From contig NZ_BIXY01000012.1 of NCBI RefSeq assembly GCF_008326305.1, positions 38,307-102,306 on the forward strand: a stretch of DNA of 64,000 bases. Direction: 5' to 3'. Shown here piece after piece: positions 26,812 through 35,625 of the stretch. Under the pieces are notes generated by a model. It was not told the DNA's origin, ran no database searches, and saw nothing but the letters and a program-made list of their open reading frames with translations. Made by a program: the position numbers and the translations under genes. The DNA is from Dictyobacter arantiisoli (GTDB taxonomy: Bacteria; Chloroflexota; Ktedonobacteria; Ktedonobacterales; Ktedonobacteraceae). Each line of letters opens with the position of its first letter. The first letter of the stretch is position 1.

Positions 26812-28389
26812 ATGAAATTAGACGCCACAGCCGTCGCCGTTTTTATCTTCTTTTTCGTTCTTGTCACGGTACTGGGATTTGTTGCTGCCCGCTGGCGGAG
26901 CGGCGATCTGAATCAACTCCATGAATGGGGATTGGCCGGACGCCGCTTTGGGACGATCATAACCTGGTTTTTGCTAGGTGGCGATCTCTATACCGCCTAT
27001 ACGTTTATCGCTATTCCCGCAGCAATGTATGGGACAGGCGCAGTATCGGGCTTCTTTGCCATCCCTTACACCATTCTTATCTATCCTCTGGTCTTCGTTC
27101 TGATGCCAAAATTTTGGACAGTGTGTAAGCAGCGTGGCTATGTTACAGCCGCCGATTTCGTCAAAGAGCGCTTTGGGAGTAGAAACCTGGCCCTGGCTAT
27201 CGCCTTTACTGGTATCCTGGCGACCATGCCCTATATCGCACTGCAAATGTATGGCATTCAGCTTTCACTGGCCGCTCTGGGCATTCCGATCACCGTGCCA
27301 ATCTTTGGTATTGCCATCGATCTGCCCCTGCTGATCGCCTTTGTCATCCTTGCTGCCTATACCTATACCAGCGGACTACGCGCTCCAGCGATGATCGCGC
27401 TGGTCAAAGATATTATGATCTTCATTGTGCTCTTCGCTGTCATCGCGATTGTACCGACCAGATTCCATGGTTTTGGTCCCATCTTTGATGCGGCCCATCA
27501 AAAAGCGCTCGCTAATCCCAAAATTTTCAGTGATCTTATCCCAGCCAATCAGGCTATCGCTTATACCACGCTGGCGCTGGGCTCAGCTCTCGCGCTCTTT
27601 CTCTATCCACATTCGCTCACCGGTGTGCTCAGCAGCAGCAGTACCAGGGTAGTCAAGCGTAACGCCGCCCTACTCCCCATCTATTCATTAATGCTAGGCT
27701 TCCTGGCGATCCTGGGCTATATGGCGATAGCCGCGAAAGTAAAACCATTTGGAGGATTTGGCAATAACAGCGCCGTACCCGCATTGATCAATGCTGTCTT
27801 TCCACCCTGGTTCGCTGGCTTTACCTTCGCCGCTATCTCCATTGGAGCCCTTGTACCAGCAGCCGTGATGTCAATCGCCGCCGCCAATCTATTCACGCGC
27901 AATATCTACAAAGAATATCTGCGTCCATCCGCCACGGATCGTGAGGAGACCCAGGCGGCCAAACTGGCCTCTCTGGTCCTGAAATTTGGAGCCCTGCTCT
28001 TTATTGTCGCCATCAATCCAGCCCAGGTTATCTACTTCCAGCTCCTTGGCGGCATCTGGATCTTACAGACACTACCAGCGGTCTTCCTGGGCCTCTATAC
28101 GCGCTGGTTTAATCGCTGGGCTCTGCTGATCGGCTGGGCTGCGGCCATGATCGCTGGCACCTGGATGTTTATCGCCGCTGGCAATAAACCCACCCTGGCG
28201 ATCTTCCATATTCCCATTTATATCGCTGTCGCCGTCCTGATCCTCAATCTCCTGCTGGCGGTCATTCTCACCCCCATCTTTGAACTGATCGGCCTGCGGC
28301 GCGGACAGGACAAAACCACTCCCGCCGATTATGAAGAAGTCTTAGCCCCTGCCGAACCAGTCGAAGTAGGACGACGAGCTTTGAGCTGA
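26812..28389 (+). CDS. Sodium:solute symporter (SSS family, MctP-like)
   Basis: The 525-residue protein has about 13 hydrophobic helices, the SSS topology. Family segments include EWGLAGRRFGTIITWFLLGG (about 38-57, sodium-site region), TAYTFIAIPAAMYGTGA and the SSSTRVVKRNAALLPIYSL block near 275. Together with the DUF3311 gene just upstream it resembles MctP-type monocarboxylate (lactate/pyruvate/alanine) uptake systems, although the substrate is inferred. GGGAGGG precedes the ATG. A terminator hairpin follows at 28419. Confidence 0.93.
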   Translation: MKLDATAVAVFIFFFVLVTVLGFVAARWRSGDLNQLHEWGLAGRRFGTIITWFLLGGDLYTAYTFIAIPAAMYGTGAVSGFFAIPYTILIYPLVFVLMPKFWTVCKQRGYVTAADFVKERFGSRNLALAIAFTGILATMPYIALQMYGIQLSLAALGIPITVPIFGIAIDLPLLIAFVILAAYTYTSGLRAPAMIALVKDIMIFIVLFAVIAIVPTRFHGFGPIFDAAHQKALANPKIFSDLIPANQAIAYTTLALGSALALFLYPHSLTGVLSSSSTRVVKRNAALLPIYSLMLGFLAILGYMAIAAKVKPFGGFGNNSAVPALINAVFPPWFAGFTFAAISIGALVPAAVMSIAAANLFTRNIYKEYLRPSATDREETQAAKLASLVLKFGALLFIVAINPAQVIYFQLLGGIWILQTLPAVFLGLYTRWFNRWALLIGWAAAMIAGTWMFIAAGNKPTLAIFHIPIYIAVAVLILNLLLAVILTPIFELIGLRRGQDKTTPADYEEVLAPAEPVEVGRRALS

Positions 28390-28418
28390 TAGCCTCAAAA
28401 ACTATAAGAAAAAAATGT

Positions 28419-28462
28419 AACAAGAGGCAGCAAGCATCCATGTCCGCTTGCAGCCTCTTGTT
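28419..28462 (+). terminator. Terminator after the symporter gene
   Basis: AACAAGAGGCAGCAAGC pairs with GCTTGCAGCCTCTTGTT (one mismatch) around a ten-base loop. The rest of the 336-base gap to 28726 shows no gene. Confidence 0.7.
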
Positions 28463-28725
28463 GCTAAAATTAGCGACAAGCGACAAACTCATCTATGTAT
28501 AGGAGTTTGTATATATTACTCCTTGCTTCTGTTCAGCCATTCTTCTTGTAACATGGCATAGAGGTATTCGTCGCCCCACTTGCCTTGTCCAGATGTCACT
28601 GCGCTTTACTAGAGCTACGCCCTGATGTCGCTCTTGCAAAACTATGCTACGATTACTAAGAGTCGGACAACGACGGGTACGAGCAAGCGGACCACAACGT
28701 ATTACAAGGAAAAGGATAACGCAGC

Positions 28726-29253
28726 ATGAATTTTGATGACGAGGATGAATATCTCAATAATACCGATGAGTTAGAAGAAACGGGTAGTGATAATTTACTG
28801 TCCGATGATGATCTGCGCCTGCCAGAAGATGCAAATCCGCTTGTCCGCCTTCATGCGGTACGGGCATGGCTGAAGCGTCAACAGGCTGAAACAAAACTGG
28901 CGCTGGGTGTGGCTGCATTGGAGATACAGGAAATAGAGCAGGCCCCTGAGACGGTACCTCTGCGCAGACGTGCACAACAAGAAAAGCAGGAACGTATTCA
29001 ACGTATCCAGGCTACCTTCCAGAGCCATCAGGAGAGCCTGGATGCCTATGAAGAGGCCAGTGAGTGGTTAGAAGATTGTGTGAACCATACCACGGTCAGT
29101 GAACGCTTGCTTGTGGAATATTATCTGCAAATCGAGGATGTTGTGAGGACCGCACTGGAAGACAACAGCCTACAGGCAACACCGCGTATCGAGGCACTCC
29201 TGAATGTGCAACAGCGCGTCGAACGCGTCGCTGCCACCTACGAAGAAGATTAA
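28726..29253 (+). CDS. Acidic coiled-coil protein of unknown function
   Basis: The 175-residue protein begins with a very acidic stretch (MNFDDEDEYLNNTDELEETG) and continues as a long helical, probably coiled-coil region (AWLKRQQAETKLALGVAALE, RRRAQQEKQERIQRIQATFQ) with Glu/Gln heptads. There is no membrane segment. AAGGAT precedes the ATG at proper spacing. I recognise no family. It could be a structural or regulatory partner protein. Confidence 0.6.
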   Translation: MNFDDEDEYLNNTDELEETGSDNLLSDDDLRLPEDANPLVRLHAVRAWLKRQQAETKLALGVAALEIQEIEQAPETVPLRRRAQQEKQERIQRIQATFQSHQESLDAYEEASEWLEDCVNHTTVSERLLVEYYLQIEDVVRTALEDNSLQATPRIEALLNVQQRVERVAATYEED

Positions 29254-29318
29254 ACATTTCTACAGAAATGGCATACGGCCTCTGCGAACAGCGCGAGTAA
29301 TAGTCATAAAACAAAGCA

Positions 29319-29360
29319 AAAAAGCATCTGCCCTCAATCCCTATAGAGCAGATGCTTTTT
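29319..29360. terminator. Bidirectional terminator
   Basis: AAAAAGCATCTGC pairs perfectly with GCAGATGCTTTTT around a 16-base loop, with A and T runs at either side. It serves the acidic coiled-coil gene (plus) and the DUF1501 gene (minus). Confidence 0.85.
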
Positions 29361-29386
29361 ATGTTTATTGATAGTTTCAAGCACGC

Positions 29387-30649
29387 TTATAAAGCCGGCA
29401 AGAAATTTTGGATAGGATAGGTGCCTCCAAGGACGTCTTTGGAGGAGGCTCCCATCCAACGTTCCAGAACGGTGGCATAGACGGAGCGAAAATCGACGGT
29501 ATATTTGAGATTGCCGTCGATGTCGAGGCTGGTCAGGTCGGGTGGCTCTCCAAAGAGACCATGTTTGACACCTTTACCTAATACAAACATGGGGGCAGCG
29601 GTACCATGATCAGTACCCAGACTACCATTCTCTTCTACCCGGCGGCCAAATTCAGACCAGGTCATGACGATGACATTGTCGGCTTTGCCATGCAGTTCCA
29701 GATCGCGATAGAACGCGCTCAGGCCATCGGAGAGGGTCTTCATCAGGTTTTGATGGATTGTGGTCTGGTTAGCATGCGTATCAAAACCACCCAGGGTGAT
29801 ATAGCCGACACGCAAGCCAAGCCCCTGCACGATTGTCTCAGCCAGAGTTTTCAGTCCTAGCGAGAATGAGTCGGTAGGATAAGTGACGGCTGGATGATAG
29901 GCTGCATCGGCCTGCTGAAGTTGTTGGCCTCCGTCACGGGCATTGGTAGCAGTCGTATCCAGCAAGGCGGCAAAAGGTGAGGAACGCGGATAGGTATTGT
30001 AGAGTTTCATCAAGGCTTGCAGGCGCGCATCGCCGCCATCATGCTCGGCGACATCCTTGCTCAGGCGATAGCTCTGGACGCTGGGCAAGGTGGGGATGGG
30101 CGTAGAAATGGAGGCCAGCGCCTGAGCAGTCTGAGTACCGATATTCATCGCCTGAAACGGATGTCCATCTTTATCGACGAAACCAGAGACGAGTTTACCC
30201 AACCAGCCTTCGCTACCGTTGCCACTCATATCCAATGTCTGCCAGATATCCATTGCCTGGAAATGTGACAGGCTCGAATGTGGATAACCAACGCCCTCAA
30301 CAATTGCCAACTCCCCTTTATCCCATATGCCTTTGAGCGCAGAGAGATTGGGATGTAGTCCCAGTCGATCATCCAGACGCAATACTTTGTCTTCCGTCAG
30401 GCCAATCGTTGGGCGCAGTTTATGATAGGTACTATCGGTATAGGGCACAACTGTATTCAAACCGTCGTTTCCACCCGCCATCTGCACAACAATTAAGGTG
30501 TGATCATTGCTGACCTGAGCCACACGCGATCCCTCTTGTGTGAGGGCACGGGCAGAGGCAACACCCCGACTAAAAACCGCTGGCATTACCATGCCAGCCG
30601 AAACGACCAGCATCCCATCTCTGATCATGGCGCGACGCGATAGTTTCAT
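29387..30649 (-). CDS. DUF1501 Tat-exported protein
   Basis: The 420-residue protein starts with a twin-arginine signal (SRRAMIRDGMLVVSAGMVMP). It has DUF1501 blocks VVQMAGGNDGLNTVVPY near 55, GYPHSSLSHFQAMDIWQT near 122, and MTWSEFGRRVEENGSLGTDH near 330. The fold is related to the alkaline phosphatase/sulfatase superfamily, and metal-binding Asp/His positions are present in the GTDHG motif. It lies 19 bases after the DUF1800 gene and is clearly co-transcribed. The pair is widespread in Planctomycetes, Chloroflexota and Proteobacteria, always together, but its substrate is unknown. Confidence 0.93.
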   Translation of the reverse strand: MKLSRRAMIRDGMLVVSAGMVMPAVFSRGVASARALTQEGSRVAQVSNDHTLIVVQMAGGNDGLNTVVPYTDSTYHKLRPTIGLTEDKVLRLDDRLGLHPNLSALKGIWDKGELAIVEGVGYPHSSLSHFQAMDIWQTLDMSGNGSEGWLGKLVSGFVDKDGHPFQAMNIGTQTAQALASISTPIPTLPSVQSYRLSKDVAEHDGGDARLQALMKLYNTYPRSSPFAALLDTTATNARDGGQQLQQADAAYHPAVTYPTDSFSLGLKTLAETIVQGLGLRVGYITLGGFDTHANQTTIHQNLMKTLSDGLSAFYRDLELHGKADNVIVMTWSEFGRRVEENGSLGTDHGTAAPMFVLGKGVKHGLFGEPPDLTSLDIDGNLKYTVDFRSVYATVLERWMGASSKDVLGGTYPIQNFLPAL

Positions 30650-30668
30650 CTGTTCAGTCCTTCCTGCA

Positions 30669-32309
30669 TTAATTCAACTGATATTCCGGTGCAGCCAGCA
30701 TCAGATAAAGCGTTCCTCGTACTTTGCTGAGTGGATAGCTCGTGCCGTTGGCAAGCGTGACATGGCCTTTACGCGAAACAGGATCAGGAGTGGTAAAATA
30801 GTCAACCAATTGGGATGTACGATCGGCCGTAATATTGCCATCCAATAAGAAGCTGGCAAAATAGGCTACAAACGCTACAGGCGTCGCGATATGCTGAGTA
30901 TCCACAATACTCTGTATATCCAACGGCTTATAGGTTACCCCTGCGGTACGTCCGCCAGTCAACATAAGATTGATATAGTTGAGGCGCGACATCCAGGTAC
31001 CGCTATTGAGCCAGAGCGAACTGACCTTATCCCCAGGCCAACCTGCCACATTGGGTGGGCTGAAGAGAGTCTGTCCGAGTAGATAGGTCTGAGTGGGCAG
31101 TTCTTTCCCACTACTTTTGGTGCCCAGAGCCCGATAGGAGCCAACGACGAACTCGGTTGGGGACTTGATACGCGACCGATAGGCTTTCACCGATGAGAAC
31201 TGGGACGAGAGCAACAGGGCACGCATCATGGCACCGATACTATGCTTATTTTGCGTATATGCATCAACCAGTGGCTGCAAATCCTCGTTGCTGGGATTTT
31301 CATAGGCAAAAAAGGTAAAAAGCTTGCGTGCAATAAACCAGGGAGTAGCGGGATGGTTAGCCAGGATCGCAATCACGTCCTTATAATTCAGGTTACCTGT
31401 ATGGCCTAAGAATGTCAGCTCCCGGTCAGCATGGTCATGGGGATTGTATTGGGCTTCATATGTGCCACCTTTCACATGCCAACCCGTCAATGCAGCAGCC
31501 GCAGCCTCTACATCCTGTTGTGAATAATGACCCAGACCCAGCGTGAAAAGTTCCATCAATTCCCGCGCATAGTTCTCATTGGGAGCGTTCTTATGGCTAC
31601 GCGTCAAATCCAGATAGAAAAGCATCGCTGGATCACTGGTAATGCCCAGCAGAATATTATCAAAAGTATCAAAGGCATGGGCACGTAAGAAATTGTTCTG
31701 CACAATCATGCGCTGATAGAGCGTAGGACCACCGACTTTTTGGTAATTACTGGTCAGTACGCCATGCCAGAACAGGGTCATCTTTTCCAGCAAAGGACGC
31801 TGCGTATACACCATCCGCAGCAGCCACCATTGCGGCTGATTACGCGCCTTCGTGAGATCCAATGAGCGCGCGCTCAATAACTGCTCTAAAACCGTGTCCG
31901 AAACTTGATTATAATTCAGCAACCGATCAACCGTCCCGCTATAACCAAGCGCGGAATAGGTTGTTAGATCAGCAGCCGTAACACCAAAGCCGGTCTTCCG
32001 TAAGAGATGTCCAATCTGCCTCTGCGTGCCAGGAGCCAATGTTCCTGAGTCTGTTGATGGATTACCGCTTTGCTGTTCCCATTCGGCCAATGCGACGCCA
32101 CCAGCCAGCGCTACGGTGACGCCGCCCGCCAGACCCGCGAATAGTGCACGACGCGAGAAGTGATTATTGGCAGAGGGCGCAGGTGACGCGCTTCTATTTA
32201 CGGCTTCAGGTAAAGGAGATTGCACGATAGGTTGGGTTAACGCATCTGGCTCTCCATCCATCTCATTGTTCGATCCAAACGGTTGCGTTGGCTGCTCATG
32301 CAAATCCAT
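30669..32309 (-). CDS. DUF1800 Tat-exported protein
   Basis: The 546-residue protein has an unusually long N-terminal lead (about 50 residues, acidic and Pro-rich) before a twin-arginine signal FSRRALFAGLAGGVTVALAG. DUF1800 blocks follow: HLLRKTGFGVTAADL, KMTLFWHGVLTSNYQK, NENYARELMELFTLG and the NVAGWPGD motif near 425. It is the first gene of a DUF1800-DUF1501 operon. Members are thought to act outside the membrane, but no activity is established. The long lead before the Tat motif is odd; a start closer to the Tat motif is possible, but no well-placed ATG is seen. Confidence 0.92.
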   Translation of the reverse strand: MDLHEQPTQPFGSNNEMDGEPDALTQPIVQSPLPEAVNRSASPAPSANNHFSRRALFAGLAGGVTVALAGGVALAEWEQQSGNPSTDSGTLAPGTQRQIGHLLRKTGFGVTAADLTTYSALGYSGTVDRLLNYNQVSDTVLEQLLSARSLDLTKARNQPQWWLLRMVYTQRPLLEKMTLFWHGVLTSNYQKVGGPTLYQRMIVQNNFLRAHAFDTFDNILLGITSDPAMLFYLDLTRSHKNAPNENYARELMELFTLGLGHYSQQDVEAAAAALTGWHVKGGTYEAQYNPHDHADRELTFLGHTGNLNYKDVIAILANHPATPWFIARKLFTFFAYENPSNEDLQPLVDAYTQNKHSIGAMMRALLLSSQFSSVKAYRSRIKSPTEFVVGSYRALGTKSSGKELPTQTYLLGQTLFSPPNVAGWPGDKVSSLWLNSGTWMSRLNYINLMLTGGRTAGVTYKPLDIQSIVDTQHIATPVAFVAYFASFLLDGNITADRTSQLVDYFTTPDPVSRKGHVTLANGTSYPLSKVRGTLYLMLAAPEYQLN

Positions 32310-32455
32310 GCGTAGCGCCCCTTCTCAAGGTAAAAAAACATTCACAGATACAATGCTACATAGACGTGGAACGATTCAAGAAAAGATGACTATTTCATAC
32401 CACTCTTTCCAATTAAGAATAACAGAAACAACTCAAGAAATCTTCAAGAATGTGT

Positions 32456-32637
32456 TTGATTCCCATCACCATCGGGATTGTGTGGCTCACCCACAGGTGG
32501 GCGCAGACGCGCCCACGCCTTTTTTAGTATGTGGTGCAGAATATGTGCTTCGCACATATTCTGCACCACATACTAAAACTATTTTGAGCACCATCGGTGC
32601 GAAAATTCATACACAGAGATCGTGGAGAGCATGGGAA
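32456..32637. repeat. Long-hairpin intergenic repeat, copy C1
   Basis: A perfect 26-bp stem (32523-32548 with 32552-32577) is closed by a TTC loop. The small palindrome TGAGCACCATCGGTGCGAAAA follows. The left flank (GATTCCCATCACCATCGGGATT) resembles the flank of copy E. It lies upstream of the DUF1800 operon in a 703-base gene-free stretch. Confidence 0.75.
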
Positions 32638-32652
32638 TCAAACACTGTCCAA

Positions 32653-32749
32653 GCTCGACTTTGTACATTTTTAGGCTTTTGAGCCTGAGAAAAAGGGCGA
32701 GTGCGACGCATTTTCGAGCTCACGTTTTCAAAAATGTACAAAGTCGAGC
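32653..32749. repeat. 20-bp inverted repeat, element C2
   Basis: GCTCGACTTTGTACATTTTT at 32653-32672 is perfectly repeated in inverse at 32730-32749, with 57 bases between the arms. A small AGGC-TTTTGA-GCCT hairpin lies at the inner edge of the left arm. It differs in sequence from the flanking hairpins, yet sits between copies C1 and C3. Confidence 0.7.
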
Positions 32750-32755
32750 CAAGAG

Positions 32756-32953
32756 AGTGTCAGCCTCCCAATACCAGCGGGATCTTGCTGCTCCCTGGCT
32801 GGCAGGCGCGTGCGCGCCTGCGCCCTTTATAGTGTGTGGTGTTGGAAAAGTTCTTAGAACTTTTCCAACACCACACACTATAAAGATGTTTGAGCACTGT
32901 AGGTGCGAAAACGCATGCACAGAGACCGTGGAGACCACGGGAGGCTGACACAT
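32756..32953. repeat. Long-hairpin intergenic repeat, copy C3
   Basis: The ends GTGTCAGCCTCCC and GGGAGGCTGACAC are exact 13-bp terminal inverted repeats around about 195 bp, as in a MITE. The inner stem (32825-32853 with 32857-32885) has 29 perfect pairs, and GCAGGCGCG-TG-CGCGCCTGC forms a second palindrome. Compared with copy A, three stem positions differ, and each change is matched in the opposite arm. It ends about 60 bases from the response regulator stop. Confidence 0.85.
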
Positions 32954-33012
32954 CCTTATAACAAGTGCATTTGCACAGAAAGGCAGTTAGTCTTTGATCA
33001 AAATAGTGAGAA

Positions 33013-33429
33013 CTATTGGGCGAGCAGACGAACAATATCGAGGAGGTCGCGCAGATGGAAGGGTTTGCGAATAATGCGTTCTACACCCGGATGAGAGGCG
33101 CTGGAGACGCCTGTGCCAGCGGTAATCACGATCACAGAGGGACGAGGAGTGGAGATGTTATCGCTATTCCAATACTCCTGCAGACGCTGGAGAAAAGTAT
33201 CGCCATCCATACCCGGCATGGCAAGATCCAAAACAATGACAGCAGGGGTACGGCCTTCACGGACGGCATTTGACATCCAGTCTAGAGCCTCCTGGCCCTC
33301 TGCCGCTTCGGCAGGTTCATAACCGTCCAGTTCAAGGGCCCAGGAGACCATATCTCGAATAGCAGAATTATCATCAACCACAAGCACAACTGGCAAGTGT
33401 TCCTCGTGCTGAAGCGTGGGCTGGATCAT
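33013..33429 (-). CDS. Single-domain response regulator (CheY-like receiver)
   Basis: The 138-residue protein is one receiver domain. It has the acidic pair in VVLVVDDN (19-20), the phospho-acceptor Asp 68 in VIVLDLAMPGMDG, the switch Thr in VIVITAG and the conserved Lys in RKPF. No output domain is attached, so it would act by protein contact or as a phosphorelay step. ATG 33429 with AGGGG five or six bases upstream is chosen over an upstream start at 33519. No histidine kinase is encoded nearby, so it is an orphan receiver. Confidence 0.92.
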   Translation of the reverse strand: MIQPTLQHEEHLPVVLVVDDNSAIRDMVSWALELDGYEPAEAAEGQEALDWMSNAVREGRTPAVIVLDLAMPGMDGDTFLQRLQEYWNSDNISTPRPSVIVITAGTGVSSASHPGVERIIRKPFHLRDLLDIVRLLAQ

Positions 33430-33551
33430 GCTTCCCCTCTTTTTTTCCACATCATAATTATCCCAGATATATGGCATCTTCTGAGACAAAAGTACCGAGA
33501 AATACCTGGTGCATTCCATGCTAAAAAGAACTATTGCAGACTAGCAAACAA

Positions 33552-34355
33552 TCAGAAATATGCCAACAGGAATTGGCGCATAATCGTATAAAAGGCGGTC
33601 GGCTGCTCAAAGTTCGAGAGATGGCCGGCAGCGAGAATAGTCGCGAACTGTGCCCCGGGAATCTGGGATGCATATGCGCGCGCAACATCCGGTGGCGTGA
33701 GCACATCCAGTTCACCCGCGATCACTAATGTAGGACAACTGATCTGTCCCAGGAGAGGCGTGGCATCCTCGCGCAGGGCCATTCCACGCGAAGCGGCGGC
33801 AATACCCTGTGGATTGGCAAGCGAAATCATCTGGCGCACGCGCGTCTCCACTTCGGGATGCTGTTTACGGGTAACGTCGGAAATCAAGCGTGGCACTTGC
33901 ATGTCCGCAATGACGCCAGCACCTTGTTCTTCAACGATACGCGCCACGTTCTCACGATTTGCCCTGGCCTCTTCTGTATCCAGACCGGGCCGCGTATCGG
34001 CAAGGATGAGCCCACCGACACGTTGCGCATATTTGCGATAAAAAGCAAAAGCTGCATAGCCACCCATCGAGAGGCCACAGAGAATTGCCTGCTGCATGCC
34101 GAGATGATCCATCAAACCTGCAATATCATCGGCAAGCAGATCCATAGTTGAGACAGAGGCAGGCAGGCTACTCTCGCCAAAACCACGCCAGTCGGGAGCA
34201 ACCAGGCGATAACGTTGCTCATTCAGCAGCGCCGTAATCTGCCCTTCCCACATACTACGATTGAGCGGAAAGGCATGCAAGAAAATCAATGGGATGCCTA
34301 TCCCATGATCCTCATAAGATAACTCAACAGCATGGATACTTGCTCTCGACACCAT
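33552..34355 (-). CDS. Alpha/beta hydrolase
   Basis: The 267-residue protein is a complete alpha/beta-fold hydrolase: oxyanion region FLHAFPLNRSMW, nucleophile Ser 96 in CGLSMGGYA, acid Asp 217 in AGELDVLTPP, and His 245 in AAGHLSNFEQP. The class includes esterases, 3-oxoadipate enol-lactonases and haloperoxidases, and this one looks closest to the lactonase/haloperoxidase-like group. It begins nine bases after the lipA stop and so is probably in the lipA operon. Its substrate is unknown. Confidence 0.9.
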   Translation of the reverse strand: MVSRASIHAVELSYEDHGIGIPLIFLHAFPLNRSMWEGQITALLNEQRYRLVAPDWRGFGESSLPASVSTMDLLADDIAGLMDHLGMQQAILCGLSMGGYAAFAFYRKYAQRVGGLILADTRPGLDTEEARANRENVARIVEEQGAGVIADMQVPRLISDVTRKQHPEVETRVRQMISLANPQGIAAASRGMALREDATPLLGQISCPTLVIAGELDVLTPPDVARAYASQIPGAQFATILAAGHLSNFEQPTAFYTIMRQFLLAYF

Positions 34356-34364
34356 GGTTCCTCT

Positions 34365-35246
34365 CTATTCCTGCTCCTGCTCAGCCCCGGCTGATTGCTC
34401 ATGGGCATGATATGAACTACGCACAAAGGGACCCGACTCTACATGGCGGAAACCTAATTTCTTGCCTTCCGCTTTGAGGGCCGCAAACTCTTCCAATGGC
34501 ACATAGCGCTGAATCGGGAGGTGCTGAAATGAAGGGCGCAGATATTGTCCAATCGTTAAAACATCAATATCATACTCGCGCATATCGCGCATCACCTCAA
34601 GAACCTCATCCCAGGTCTCGCCGAGTCCAAGCATAAAACCTGACTTGGTTCGGGTACCGGGATACAGCTCTTTTGCCAGCTTCAGCACTTCAAGCGAACG
34701 CTTGTAGACAGCCTGCGGACGCACCTGCTTATACAATCTAGGAATGGTCTCGACGTTATGATTAAAGATGTCCGGTTTGGCATCCATCACCACACGCAAC
34801 GCATCAGCAGATCCTTTGAAGTCGGGTGTCAGCACTTCGACTTTGCAACCAGGATTCAGGCGGCGTATCCAGCGAATTGTGGAGGCAAAAATCGAGGCAC
34901 CGCCATCTTTTAATTCATCGCGGTTCACTGAAGTTACCACAGCATGACGCAAGCCCATTTCTCTGGCTGCCTCGGCGACACGCTTTGGCTCCTCCCAGTC
35001 CAGGCCCAACGGGCGGCCAGTGGCGATTGCGCAGAAGCCGCAACTCCGTGTACAGACACTGCCCAGGATCATGAAGGTGGCTGTTTTGTGTCCCCAACAT
35101 TCAGCAATATTGGGGCAGCGGGCCTCTTCACAGACGGTATGCAGCGACTGACCACGCATTAATTGCTTTAACTGTTGGTAGTTTTCGCCCCTGGGGGCCG
35201 GTACACGTAGCCATTCGGGACGGCGCTCTGGGATAATGGTCGTCAT
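34365..35246 (-). CDS. lipA: Lipoyl synthase
   Basis: The 293-residue radical-SAM enzyme has both required [4Fe-4S] sites. The auxiliary cluster cysteines are in [13 protein letters not shown] and the SAM cluster is in CTRSCGFC. The closing RSSYHA, which carries the conserved Ser ligand, is also present. It inserts two sulfurs into the octanoyl chain on lipoyl domains. It lies downstream of a 2-oxoacid dehydrogenase E1/E2 set, whose E2 carries the lipoyl domain it serves. No lipB or lipM octanoyltransferase is in the window. Confidence 0.97.
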   Translation of the reverse strand: MTTIIPERRPEWLRVPAPRGENYQQLKQLMRGQSLHTVCEEARCPNIAECWGHKTATFMILGSVCTRSCGFCAIATGRPLGLDWEEPKRVAEAAREMGLRHAVVTSVNRDELKDGGASIFASTIRWIRRLNPGCKVEVLTPDFKGSADALRVVMDAKPDIFNHNVETIPRLYKQVRPQAVYKRSLEVLKLAKELYPGTRTKSGFMLGLGETWDEVLEVMRDMREYDIDVLTIGQYLRPSFQHLPIQRYVPLEEFAALKAEGKKLGFRHVESGPFVRSSYHAHEQSAGAEQEQE

Positions 35247-35335
35247 GGAAATTTCCCTTGCTCTAGCTCTAGATAAGTATGGTTATTAGTATCTTATCAC
35301 AGTCTCCTGTGCAAGATGTGTTTGGTTCTGTTCCC

Positions 35336-35620
35336 CGGCCGCCTGCGGCGGCGGAGGAGAAGGGAAGGGTGGGGAACACCCCACACCCCGGCATTGGGAC
35401 TACCGTCCCCCTGCACCCCCTGCTTTTTTCGCTCCTTGCGGCGGCGGAGTAAAACAGGGAAGGGGTTTGGGAACATCCCCACACTCCGCATTGGGACTAC
35501 CGTCCCCCTGCACCCCCTGCTTTTTTCGCTCCTTGCGGCGGCGGCGTAAAACAGGGAAGGGGGTTGGGGACATCCCCACACTCCGCATTGGGACTGCCTT
35601 CCCCTGCACCCCTGCTTTTT
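35336..35620 (+). repeat. GC-rich intergenic repeat, three tandem units of about 97 bp
   Basis: Units begin near 35336, 35430 and 35527. The second and third share CGCTCCTTGCGGCGGCGG at their start. All three contain a G/A tract, an ACATCCCCACACTCCG-type block, GGGACTACCGTCCCC-type pairs and a CCCCTGC-T5/6 end. Unit 2 and unit 3 are nearly identical, unit 1 is more diverged. Overlapping ORFs on both strands are products of this repeat. It fills most of the gap between the E2 stop and the lipA start. Confidence 0.8.
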
Positions 35621-35625
35621 ATGGG

